A stretch of DNA of 10,933 bases from Candidatus Aminicenantota bacterium (GTDB lineage: Bacteria > Acidobacteriota > Aminicenantia > Aminicenantales > Aminicenantaceae). The stretch lies in contig SOIA01000027.1 of assembly GCA_004378665.1 (NCBI GenBank), positions 1-10,933 on the forward strand, given 5' to 3'. The notes below the pieces were generated by a model. It searched no databases. It saw nothing but the letters and a program-made list of their open reading frames with translations, and was not told the DNA's origin. Below are positions 1 to 6,780 of the stretch, piece after piece. Each line of letters starts with the position of its first letter. The stretch's first letter is position 1. A program made the translations under genes and the position numbers.

Positions 1-1767
1 AAGGATACGGAGATTCAATTGGTTAACAAAGGTTCTGATGATGCACTGGATGTGTTAAGGCACAGCTCTGCTCATCTGATGGCGCATGCGGTTCTCGAGC
101 TGTTTCCCAAGACGCAAACCGGTGTTGGCCCGGCCACAGAGGATGGATTCTTCTACGATTTTCTAAGAGACAAACCGTTCACTCCCGATGACCTCAAAGT
201 CATTGAAGACAAAATGCGGGAGTTGGCCAAGAAGGATATCCCCATCCAGAAACTCACCCTCTCCAAAAAGGAAGCCCTCCGTATATTCAAGGAATTGGGA
301 CAGGAGCTCAAGGTCGAGCTTATTCAGGAGAAGGGAGGCAAAGAGGTCACCTGCTACAAGCAGGATGATTTCATCGATTTCTGTCTCGGACCCCATCTCC
401 CCTCCACTGGGGAGATCAAGCATTTTCAATTGCTCTCTATCTCGGGCGCCTACTGGAAAGGTGACGAGAAAGGGAAGCAGCTCCAGAGGATCTACGGGAC
501 TTCCTTCTATAAGGAAAAAGATTTAAAGGAATACCTCACGTTCCTGGAGGAAGCCAAGAAGAGAGACCACAGAAAGCTCGGTCTGGAACTCGACCTTTTC
601 AGTTCAAACGAGGACATGGGAGCAGGGTTGATCCTCTGGCACCCGAAGGGAGCCACGATCCGGCGCATCATCGAGGATTACTGGAGGGAAGAGCATATCA
701 AGGACGGCTATGAGTTTATCTACGCTCCTCATATCGCCAAGCTGGATGTCTGGAGAAGAAGCGGGCACACTGAGTTCTATGAAGCCATGTATCCCCCCAT
801 GTTGAGCGAAGGAATAGAGTATGAGCTCAAACCGATGAACTGCCCCTTCCATACCATGGTTTTCAATTCCCGGCAGCGCTCCTACCGCGACCTGCCCCTG
901 CGCTGGGCAGAGCTCGGAACAGTCTACCGTTACGAAAGGAGCGGAGTCCTCCACGGGCTTCTGCGCGTCAGGGGATTCACCGTGGATGATGCCCATATAT
1001 TCTGCCGGGGAGACCAGCTCGAGGAAGAGATCCAGAGAGCCATTTTTCTTGCTTTAAGGCTTCTCAAAACATTCGGATTTGAAGAATACGATGTTTTTTT
1101 AGCCACACGTCCTGAGAAGCATGTGGGAAAGGTCGGGGATTGGGACAAAGCCACTCAAGCTCTGGAGAAGGCTCTCAAGGGCGCAAAGCTCGATTTTAAA
1201 GTAGACGAAGGAGAGGGCGTTTTCTACGGGCCTAAAATAGACATCAAGGTCAAGGACGTATTGAAGAGATCCTGGCAGTGCACCACTGTCCAGCTCGATT
1301 TCAACCTGGCCGAAAAGTTCGACCTGCATTATGTGGGTGAGGATGGAAAATTCCACAGGCCCTACTTGATCCACAGGGCACTCCTGGGTTCTCTCGAGCG
1401 ATTTTTCGGTGTTTTGATCGAGCATTACAACGGAAATTTCCCTGTGTGGCTCGCGCCCACCCAGGTGATGATCCTCCCGATTGCCGACAGGCATAATGAC
1501 TATGCGGACTCTTTGGACAAAACTTTCAAAGATAACGGGCTGAGGTCAAAAGTGGATTTGCGCCGGGAGAAAGTGGGCTATAAAATTAGGGACGCAGAAA
1601 TCCAAAAAGTCCCGTATCTCTTGATCGTGGGAGATAAAGAAGTTAAAAACAGCACCGCTTCCCTGAGGATTCACACTGTGGGAGATAAGGGAGAGGTGGA
1701 TGTCAATGAATTCCTTGAAAAAGTCAAGGAATTGGATAAGAATAAATCATTGAGCGTGAATCTTTAA
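1..1767 (+). CDS. thrS: Threonyl-tRNA synthetase, 5'-truncated by window edge
   Basis: Charges tRNA-Thr with threonine in the cytoplasm and edits Ser-tRNA-Thr. The frame is open from base 1, so the TTG at 19 is not the start: the gene begins upstream, and about 53 N-terminal residues (the TGS domain) are missing compared with the E. coli enzyme. Counting codons from base 1, the editing domain has HSSAH (H21, H25) and FCLGPH (C128, H132). The class II catalytic core carries the zinc ligands C281 (in MNCPFH), H332 (in DDAH) and H458 (in LIHRALLGS). Their spacings of 51 and 126 residues match C334/H385/H511 of E. coli. Motif 2 is near RYERSGVLHGLLRVRGF, and the C-terminal anticodon-binding domain starts around WLAPTQVMILPI. 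With the missing part the protein would be about 640 residues, the normal length. It stops 12 bases before the infC start, so the two are probably co-transcribed. Confidence 0.97.
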   Translation, partial: KDTEIQLVNKGSDDALDVLRHSSAHLMAHAVLELFPKTQTGVGPATEDGFFYDFLRDKPFTPDDLKVIEDKMRELAKKDIPIQKLTLSKKEALRIFKELGQELKVELIQEKGGKEVTCYKQDDFIDFCLGPHLPSTGEIKHFQLLSISGAYWKGDEKGKQLQRIYGTSFYKEKDLKEYLTFLEEAKKRDHRKLGLELDLFSSNEDMGAGLILWHPKGATIRRIIEDYWREEHIKDGYEFIYAPHIAKLDVWRRSGHTEFYEAMYPPMLSEGIEYELKPMNCPFHTMVFNSRQRSYRDLPLRWAELGTVYRYERSGVLHGLLRVRGFTVDDAHIFCRGDQLEEEIQRAIFLALRLLKTFGFEEYDVFLATRPEKHVGKVGDWDKATQALEKALKGAKLDFKVDEGEGVFYGPKIDIKVKDVLKRSWQCTTVQLDFNLAEKFDLHYVGEDGKFHRPYLIHRALLGSLERFFGVLIEHYNGNFPVWLAPTQVMILPIADRHNDYADSLDKTFKDNGLRSKVDLRREKVGYKIRDAEIQKVPYLLIVGDKEVKNSTASLRIHTVGDKGEVDVNEFLEKVKELDKNKSLSVNL

Positions 1768-1782
1768 AGGAGGTCAGCCATT
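1768..1782 (+). promoter_or_regulatory. infC ribosome binding site and ATT start codon
   Basis: AGGAGG at 1768-1773 begins directly after the thrS stop codon and is followed by a 6-base spacer and ATT at 1780-1782. No ATG, GTG or TTG lies at proper distance from this strong site. The downstream ATG at 1840 would remove the conserved IF-3 N-terminus and has no good Shine-Dalgarno. An AUU start is known for infC in E. coli and many other bacteria, where IF-3 represses its own translation by rejecting non-standard start codons. The same autoregulation here is an inference. Confidence 0.85.
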
Positions 1783-2409
1783 CGAAGAAGGACATTCAAT
1801 AGAGGGCGGAGAAAGGAAAAACCTCACAGGATTAATGAAATGATCAGAGCGACAGAAGTCAGGATTATCGATGAGAATAAGGAGCAGCTTGGGGTTAAAT
1901 CCTTAGCGGACGCCCTGTCCCTTGCCGGAGAGAAAGACCTGGATTTGGTGGAGATCGCTCCCAAGGCAGTCCCTCCGGTGGTTCGGATCATGGATTACGG
2001 AAAATTTCTTTATGAATTGCATAAAAAAGCTCAAGAGGCAAAGAAACATCAGAAACAGATACAGGTCAAAGAAATCAAATTCAGGCCCAAAATCAGTATC
2101 CATGACTACACGTTCAAGATAAAGCATGTCCAGCGATTCCTGAACGATGGTAACAAAGTGAAAATCACTATCATGTTACGCGGAAGAGAAAAAGCAAAGC
2201 CGGAGTTGGCTGACAAGATTTTTGAAAGGGTCTTTGAGGACACAAAGGACCTCGGGTTCCAGGACGGAGGAGTTCGAAGACAACCCTGGGCTATTTCGAT
2301 GTGGTTGAGTCCCACAAAGACAGGAGGAAAAGATGCCAAAATTAAAGACGCACAAGGGAGCCAAGAAAAGGTTCAAGGTAACAGGAAAAAAGAAGATCGT
2401 TCGCAATAA
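1780..2409 (+). CDS. infC: Translation initiation factor IF-3
   Basis: IF-3 binds the 30S subunit, prevents premature joining of the 50S and proofreads start codon and initiator tRNA. Read from ATT 1780 the product is 209 residues. A basic leader (starting MRRRTFNRGRRKEK) is followed by HRINEMIRATEVR, the usual start of the N domain, which ends around RIMDYGKFLYE. A lysine-rich linker leads into the C domain (IKFRPKISIHDY, then VKITIMLRGREKAKPEL). Two things are odd at the 3' end. Where the family usually has an EGR-like motif just before the last strand there is QPW (168-170), although the following ISMWLSPTK looks normal. After K180 the frame continues for 29 charged residues and overlaps rpmI by 77 bases, whereas most IF-3 proteins end near that lysine at 170-180 residues. 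Either this lineage has a longer tail, or an indel moved the stop. The identity is certain; the exact C-terminus is less so. Confidence 0.95.
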   Translation: MRRRTFNRGRRKEKPHRINEMIRATEVRIIDENKEQLGVKSLADALSLAGEKDLDLVEIAPKAVPPVVRIMDYGKFLYELHKKAQEAKKHQKQIQVKEIKFRPKISIHDYTFKIKHVQRFLNDGNKVKITIMLRGREKAKPELADKIFERVFEDTKDLGFQDGGVRRQPWAISMWLSPTKTGGKDAKIKDAQGSQEKVQGNRKKEDRSQ

Positions 2410-2533
2410 ATCGCATAAAAGCCATCTTCTCACCAAGAAGTCAGCAAAAAGGAAGAGGAAGTTAGGGAAAAAAGATCTGGTCAGTGATTCAGACAAGAGC
2501 AGGATCAAAAAGATGCTGCCCTACGAATTTTAG
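2333..2533 (+). CDS. rpmI: 50S ribosomal protein L35
   Basis: A small, very basic large-subunit protein of 66 residues, the normal length for L35. It begins MPKLKTHKGAKKRFKVTG, contains the conserved KSHLLTKKSAKRKRKLGKK block at about 28-46 and ends KKMLPYEF, close to the family ending. ATG 2333 has AGGAGG at 2322-2327 with a 5-base spacer; this site lies inside the 3' part of infC, so rpmI translation may be coupled to infC translation. The order infC-rpmI-rplT is conserved across bacteria. In several groups L20 represses this cluster by binding the mRNA, but I cannot identify a specific L20-binding structure here. Confidence 0.97.
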   Translation: MPKLKTHKGAKKRFKVTGKKKIVRNKSHKSHLLTKKSAKRKRKLGKKDLVSDSDKSRIKKMLPYEF

Positions 2534-2581
2534 AGACCAGACCCTCAAGAACCCCTCAGATCATCTTCGAAGGAGAGAAAA

Positions 2582-2938
2582 ATGCCTAGAGTCAAAAGAG
2601 GACCCCGGAAAAGGATAAGAAGGTCAAAAATTTTAAAGCTCGCCAAAGGCTACTGGGGAGCCCGCAGCCACAATTACCGGACTGCTAAAGAGGCGGTGGA
2701 AAGAGCCCTTCAGTATTCCTACAGGGACAGAAGGACCCGAAAAAGAGATTTCAGGAGGCTGTGGATCATCCGGATCAAAGCTGCAGCAGAGAACAACGGG
2801 ATCTCTTATAACCGGTTTATTCACGGTTTAAAGGAGTCGAATATCACGCTCGACCGCAAGGTTCTTGCAGATATAGCTGTCAATTCTCCCCAGACATTCT
2901 TGCACATCGTTGAAAAAGTCAAAGAATCCACGGCTTAA
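2582..2938 (+). CDS. rplT: 50S ribosomal protein L20
   Basis: Binds 23S rRNA early in 50S assembly. It has 118 residues, the standard length. It starts MPRVKRGPRKRIRRSKIL, the basic rRNA-binding N-terminal extension. Then follow the conserved LAKGYWGARSHNYRTAKEAV segment (about 19-38), RDRRTRKRDFRRLWIIRIKA (about 48-67), the RFIHGL motif and a C-terminal globular part with LDRKVLADIAV. AGGAG at 2571-2575 lies 6 bases before ATG 2582. It sits 48 bases after rpmI and is the last gene before a hairpin terminator, so it probably closes the first operon segment. Confidence 0.97.
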   Translation: MPRVKRGPRKRIRRSKILKLAKGYWGARSHNYRTAKEAVERALQYSYRDRRTRKRDFRRLWIIRIKAAAENNGISYNRFIHGLKESNITLDRKVLADIAVNSPQTFLHIVEKVKESTA

Positions 2939-2960
2939 AAGAAATGGGGACAGGTAAGAA

Positions 2961-2979
2961 TCCCACGCTTCGCTCGAGG
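2961..2979 (+). repeat. Possible degenerate inverted copy of the downstream REP-like repeat
   Basis: CCACG (2963-2967) followed directly by CTTCG (2968-2972) is the reverse complement of CGAAG (3056-3060) and CGTGG (3064-3068) of the REP-like element downstream, apart from a 3-base gap. The two segments could pair around the terminator hairpin between them. This is a short match, so common origin is only a suggestion. Confidence 0.35.
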
Positions 2980-2991
2980 AAAAAAGAAGAA

Positions 2992-3014
2992 AAAAAGGGG
3001 CCTGGCCCCTTTTT
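2992..3014 (+). terminator. Probable Rho-independent terminator after rplT
   Basis: A perfect 10-bp stem: AAAAAGGGGC (2992-3001) pairs with GCCCCTTTTT (3005-3014) across a CTG loop. The right arm ends in five T residues, as an intrinsic terminator would, and the A-run on the left arm means it could also work in the other direction. It lies 53 bases after the rplT stop, where an end or partial attenuation of the thrS-infC-rpmI-rplT transcript makes sense. The same shape could be an extragenic palindromic repeat, so function is inferred. Confidence 0.65.
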
Positions 3015-3040
3015 AAAATATTTGGAAATGAACCTTTCCT

Positions 3041-3075
3041 TGTCATTGCGGGGAACGAAGTGACGTGGCAATCCC
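3041..3075 (+). repeat. REP-like imperfect palindrome upstream of pheS
   Basis: A 35-base element with outer arms ATTGC (3045-3049) and GCAAT (3068-3072) and an inner short repeat ACG (3055-3057) / CGT (3064-3066). It resembles a family of dispersed extragenic repeats I know from environmental bacterial genomes, in which a TGTCATTGCG start is joined by a GAAG-type core to GGCAATCCC. It sits 22 bases before the pheS start. Only one clear copy is in this window, so the dispersed-repeat reading depends on recalled similarity. Confidence 0.55.
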
Positions 3076-3096
3076 ATATGATTTGAGAACGAGATT

Positions 3097-4131
3097 ATGA
3101 AAGATTTCAAGGCCCGAGTCGAAGACTTCAAGAAAAAGTTCGATAAGGCACTGGCTGGAGCCAAAGATGGAAAATCACTCCAGGAATTGCGCAACACCTA
3201 TTTGAGCCGGAAAAAAGGAGTTGTGAAAAGTCTCCTCGAAGAACTGAAAGCATTCAAGCCTGAGGAGAAGTCCAAAGCCGGAAAGATGCTCAACACTCTG
3301 AAGAACCACGTCCAGAAAAAACTCGAAACGGCCCAAAAAAAGTTCACAGCTCCTGAAACCATCGAGAAGAAAATCGACCTCACTCTGCCTGGAGAAAAAA
3401 AATACTGGGGGGCCCCTCATCCCGTCGTCCTCTTCCAGCAGAAGATCGAGAATATTTTTATCTCGATGGGTTTTTCAATCGAAGAGGGGCCGGAGATTGA
3501 GACGGATTACTACAATTTCGAAGCGTTGAACTTCCCGCCTCATCATCCGGCTCGAGACGATTGGGATACCCTTTACCTCTCGGATGACCTGCTTCTCCGC
3601 ACGCACACCTCCCCTGTTCAAATCCGGGCCATGGAGAATCGAAAGCCTCCGATAAGAATCATCGTCCCTGGGAGAGTTTACAGGAGAGAAACTCCGGACC
3701 CGACCCATCTTCCGATGTTCTACCAGGTGGAAGGGCTGGTGGTGGACAAGGGAATCACGTTTGCCCATCTCAAAGGAACGCTGGAGTACTTTCTCAAGAC
3801 TCTTTTTTACGAAAAATTGAAAATCAGGTTTCGCCCAAGCTTTTTCCCGTTCACAGAGCCGTCGGCTGAGGTGGATATTGAATGTTTAGTCTGTCGAGGA
3901 GAAGATGATAAATGTCGAGTCTGCAAAGGGACCGGATGGAAAGAGATCCTGGGATCAGGGATGGTCGACCCTCAGGTATTGAAGAACGTCAACATCGATC
4001 CCGAGAAGTACTCTGGTTTCGCCTTCGGAATGGGGATAGAAAGGACAGCCATGTTCGCGTTTCAGATACCGGACATGAGATATTTCTTCGAGAATGACTT
4101 AAGGTTCATAAGGCAGTTCACGTTAAAATGA
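3097..4131 (+). CDS. pheS: Phenylalanyl-tRNA synthetase alpha subunit
   Basis: Catalytic subunit of the alpha2-beta2 enzyme that charges tRNA-Phe. It has 344 residues, a normal length. Residues 1 to about 90 form the helical coiled-coil arm that contacts tRNA. The class II core follows, with HPARDDWDTLYL (about 150-161), motif 2 near PGRVYRRETPDPTH (about 191), the phenylalanine pocket segment FRPSFFPFTEPSAEVD (about 245) and motif 3 GFAFGMGIERTAMF (from 307). Four cysteines, C263/C266 and C273/C276, form a CxxC-x6-CxxC cluster that could bind zinc; many bacterial PheS proteins have cysteines in this region. The start at ATG 3097 has no strong Shine-Dalgarno, only a GAGA just upstream, unlike the neighbouring genes. 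Its TGA overlaps the pheT ATG by 4 bases, which implies translational coupling of the two subunits. Confidence 0.97.
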   Translation: MKDFKARVEDFKKKFDKALAGAKDGKSLQELRNTYLSRKKGVVKSLLEELKAFKPEEKSKAGKMLNTLKNHVQKKLETAQKKFTAPETIEKKIDLTLPGEKKYWGAPHPVVLFQQKIENIFISMGFSIEEGPEIETDYYNFEALNFPPHHPARDDWDTLYLSDDLLLRTHTSPVQIRAMENRKPPIRIIVPGRVYRRETPDPTHLPMFYQVEGLVVDKGITFAHLKGTLEYFLKTLFYEKLKIRFRPSFFPFTEPSAEVDIECLVCRGEDDKCRVCKGTGWKEILGSGMVDPQVLKNVNIDPEKYSGFAFGMGIERTAMFAFQIPDMRYFFENDLRFIRQFTLK

Positions 4132-6188
4132 TAATAAGTCTGGAGTGGCTGAAAGATTTTATTGATGTTGACCTCCCCCCGAGTGCGCTCATCGACAAGC
4201 TGGACATGATCGGGCTGATGGTGGAAGAATGGAAGGAAAAGGGCTCAGACATTATCCTGGACATCGAGACCTATGCCAACCGTCCTGACACGCTCGGCCA
4301 CCTGGGAGTGGCGCGGGAGATTGCAGCGGCACTCGGGTTGAAGCTGAAGCAGCAGGAGTGGCCTTTGGCCGAGATCGAGGAAAAGACCTCTGAGCTGTGT
4401 GATGTTCAAATCTGGGATCCTGACCTCTGTCCCCGTTACTGCGGAATAGTGGTGAAAGGAGTCAAAGTCGGCCCATCGCCCGAATGGTTGAGGAAGAAGA
4501 TCGAAATCATGGGCCTCAAATCCATCAACAACGTGGTGGATGTGACCAATTACGTTCTCTTTGCGACTTCTCAACCGATTCATGCTTTTGACCTGGCGAA
4601 ACTTGCCGGGAGAAAGATCATCATCCGCAGAGCCAAGCAAGGAGAGGCCATCAAGACTCTGGAGGAAGAAGATGTCTCTCTCTCCCCCGATATGCTGGTG
4701 ATCGCGGATGAAGAAAAGCCTGTGGCCATAGCCGGAGTCATCGGAGGGCTGGAGTCCTCAGTGCAGGAGGAGACTCAAGATATTTTTATCGAAAGCGCAT
4801 ACTTCAACCCCATTTCTGTCCGGAAAACCAGCAAAAAAATAGGGATTTCCACAGATGCCTCCTACCGCTTTGAGAGAAACGCGGATATCTCCTTTCCTCC
4901 TCGGGCTGCTCTGATGGCGGCATCCCTGATGACCCAGTTCGGAGGGAAGGTCTCCAGGGGCATCACAGATGTCTATCCGAAACCTGCAAAGGAAAGAACT
5001 GTCGTCCTGCGGAATCAGCGCGTTTTTGACCTTCTCGGCGTTGAGATTGATGCCAAGTTCTCGGAGAAAACTCTCTCCAATCTCGGATTCCAGGTTGAGT
5101 CTCAACGGAAGGATGTGTGGAAGGTTCAGGTCCCTCATCACCGAGTGGACGTAGAAAGGGAAGCGGACCTCATCGAGGAGATTGCCCGTTTTTACGGATA
5201 CGATAAGATTCCTGTCCACTTCCCACCACTCAGAGTCCCGGAGCCTCCTCTGGACCAGAGGAGAGAAAAGATCGATCGATCGCGCCAGATACTCTTCAAT
5301 CACGGTTTCGATGAAGCGCTCAATTTCAGCTTTTCCAGCCCTGAAAAAGAGGCTCAATTCGAGACAGGGCGTTCAGCTATCGAGATCCGGAATCCCATCT
5401 CTTCCAATGCGTCGCTCCTGCGGACGACTCTGATGGGCGGATTGCTGGACAATATAGCCTGGAATATGAACAGAGGGGCTGATGGAGTGCACTTTTTCGA
5501 GGTGGGGAATATCTATTTCAAGAACAAGATGAAGAGCCAGGAGCAGTTGACTCTTTCTCTGGTGACCACTGGCCTGGTCGGCCCTCCGCACTGGCACAGG
5601 AAGAGCGAAAAGACTGATTTTTTCCGCCTTAAAGGAACCCTGGAATCTCTGATGGAATACTTGAACTACGAGCCTTATTCCTTTAAGGAAGAGCCCCATA
5701 CTCTTTTCGAGAAAGAGAGTGCACTGGCCCTGGTGGTCAAAAAAGACACGATCGGATATTTCGGATTGCTCAAAAAAAGCCTCCTGGATGCCTATTCTCT
5801 GGATGAGCCGGTCTGGGCGGCTGAGTTGAACCTTGACGCATTATTCGGGAAGCCTTCTCAGGCTTTTCAGTATTCTCCGGTCACTAAGTTTCCCACCGTC
5901 ACTCGAGACGTTTCATTTATCGCGGACGGGAATGTCTCCTTCCAGGATATCCAGGAGGTTGTGGGGAAGCTATCTCTTCCTTATCTGGGGAGCTTCGACC
6001 TTTATGACCGTTTTTCAGGACCATCGATCCCGAAGGGGAAGGTCAGCCTTTCGCTTCGATTCGTGTTCAGCCATCCGAAGAGAACATTAAAGACTGAGGA
6101 AATCGATAAGATTCAGAAAAAGATTATCAGTGCTTTAGGGGCAAGCTTTAATTTTCAATTGAGGGAAGGAGGCAGAATTGACAAGTGA
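4128..6188 (+). CDS. pheT: Phenylalanyl-tRNA synthetase beta subunit, short form without tRNA-binding domain
   Basis: The partner of PheS, providing editing of Tyr-tRNA-Phe and tRNA recognition. At 686 residues it is about 110 shorter than the 795-residue E. coli protein. The sequence passes directly from the first domain (MIISLEWLKDFIDVD to about residue 40) into DIETYANRPDTLGHLGVAREI, so the EMAP/OB-type tRNA-binding domain normally inserted there is absent. The remaining order is standard: B3/B4 editing domain (about 100-255, with NNVVDVTNYVL and QPIHAFD), B5 domain (about 286-358, ending ARFYGYDKIP), the pseudo-catalytic core (about 370-575) and the C-terminal FDX-ACB anticodon-binding domain (from about 583, KFPTVTRDVSF). 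The reading frame is clean, so this is a true short form and not a broken gene. It overlaps pheS by 4 bases and the next gene by 11. Confidence 0.96.
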   Translation: MIISLEWLKDFIDVDLPPSALIDKLDMIGLMVEEWKEKGSDIILDIETYANRPDTLGHLGVAREIAAALGLKLKQQEWPLAEIEEKTSELCDVQIWDPDLCPRYCGIVVKGVKVGPSPEWLRKKIEIMGLKSINNVVDVTNYVLFATSQPIHAFDLAKLAGRKIIIRRAKQGEAIKTLEEEDVSLSPDMLVIADEEKPVAIAGVIGGLESSVQEETQDIFIESAYFNPISVRKTSKKIGISTDASYRFERNADISFPPRAALMAASLMTQFGGKVSRGITDVYPKPAKERTVVLRNQRVFDLLGVEIDAKFSEKTLSNLGFQVESQRKDVWKVQVPHHRVDVEREADLIEEIARFYGYDKIPVHFPPLRVPEPPLDQRREKIDRSRQILFNHGFDEALNFSFSSPEKEAQFETGRSAIEIRNPISSNASLLRTTLMGGLLDNIAWNMNRGADGVHFFEVGNIYFKNKMKSQEQLTLSLVTTGLVGPPHWHRKSEKTDFFRLKGTLESLMEYLNYEPYSFKEEPHTLFEKESALALVVKKDTIGYFGLLKKSLLDAYSLDEPVWAAELNLDALFGKPSQAFQYSPVTKFPTVTRDVSFIADGNVSFQDIQEVVGKLSLPYLGSFDLYDRFSGPSIPKGKVSLSLRFVFSHPKRTLKTEEIDKIQKKIISALGASFNFQLREGGRIDK

Positions 6189-6438
6189 ATTAGAAAGAAT
6201 TAAAATACTCGAGGGAAAAGTTTCCCAGGTTGTTGAATACATCAATAAGCTTCTCAGCGAAAATGGCAAGCTGAAGCAGCAGGTCAAAGAGCTGAAATCA
6301 GAAAGAAAAGATTTTGAAGACCAAACGAGGAGAATGGAAAAGCTTGACGAGGAAGCGAAGAAGTTCGCGGGTGAAAAGAAATTTTTAAAGGATAAAATCG
6401 AGGCCATAATCGGTCAAATAGACCAAGTCGGAATATGA
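6178..6438 (+). CDS. Small coiled-coil protein, ZapB-like
   Basis: An 86-residue protein with no membrane segment or signal peptide, almost entirely predicted coiled coil: VVEYINKLLSENGKLKQQ and later KLDEEAKKFAGEKKFLKDK show regular spacing of L/I/V with many K and E. A TTG start at 6178 is supported by AGGAGG at 6167-6172 with a 5-base spacer, and it overlaps the pheT end by 11 bases. Its TGA overlaps the zapA ATG by 4 bases. In other bacteria a short coiled-coil gene just before zapA is often a ZapB-type division factor, which links ZapA-bound FtsZ to other partners. Low-complexity coiled coils align with many families, so the ZapB assignment rests mainly on size, shape and position. Confidence 0.75.
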   Translation: MTSELERIKILEGKVSQVVEYINKLLSENGKLKQQVKELKSERKDFEDQTRRMEKLDEEAKKFAGEKKFLKDKIEAIIGQIDQVGI

Positions 6439-6764
6439 CTGACAAAGTAATTGAAATCGAGATTTACGGACATAAACATAAGATAAGAGTCAAAGGAGAA
6501 GAGGATGAAAAATATATTGGCCGGTTGACTTCATATGTTGATCAGAGAATGCGTGAAGTCGCTGTCAAGTCAAAATCGGCTGAAACATTGAAAATTGCGG
6601 TTTTAGCCGCTTTGAATATCGCAGATGATTATTTTATCTGTCAGAGAAAGCTGGATCAACTGAATGAAGCCATCGGTCATATGGAGAATGAAATAGGAAG
6701 TTTGGAGGAATGTTTTTCAAAGAAAGATGAGGATACATTTAAAAATATCGAAGACACAACTTGA
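6435..6764 (+). CDS. zapA: Cell division protein ZapA
   Basis: A 109-residue cytoplasmic protein that binds FtsZ filaments and bundles them at the Z-ring. The N-terminal beta part reads VIEIEIYGHKHKIRVKGEED, and the next segment YIGRLTSYVDQRMREVA matches the ZapA signature in which a short strand pair leads into a helix. Then come KIAVLAALNIADDYF, typical of the family, and a C-terminal coiled coil (about 70-95) used for dimer and tetramer formation. The start ATG 6435 overlaps the previous stop by 4 bases. zapA next to pheT is a known arrangement (B. subtilis has pheS-pheT-rnhC-zapA), and zapA followed by 6S RNA is common in proteobacteria. Confidence 0.93.
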   Translation: MTDKVIEIEIYGHKHKIRVKGEEDEKYIGRLTSYVDQRMREVAVKSKSAETLKIAVLAALNIADDYFICQRKLDQLNEAIGHMENEIGSLEECFSKKDEDTFKNIEDTT

Positions 6765-6780
6765 AAAAACAGGAGCATTG

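Noticed and set aside
3010..3035. A/T-rich stretch before pheS as a promoter
   Set aside because: There is a TAAAAT-like segment but no convincing -35 box at the right distance, so I do not call a promoter.
5270..5282. Three consecutive GATC units in pheT
   Set aside because: They fall in frame within a conserved coding region and are too short to suggest a regulatory or replication function.
4758..5357. Open frame of 199 codons on the - strand inside pheT
   Set aside because: It is antisense to the conserved editing and B5 domains of pheT and has no recognisable motif.
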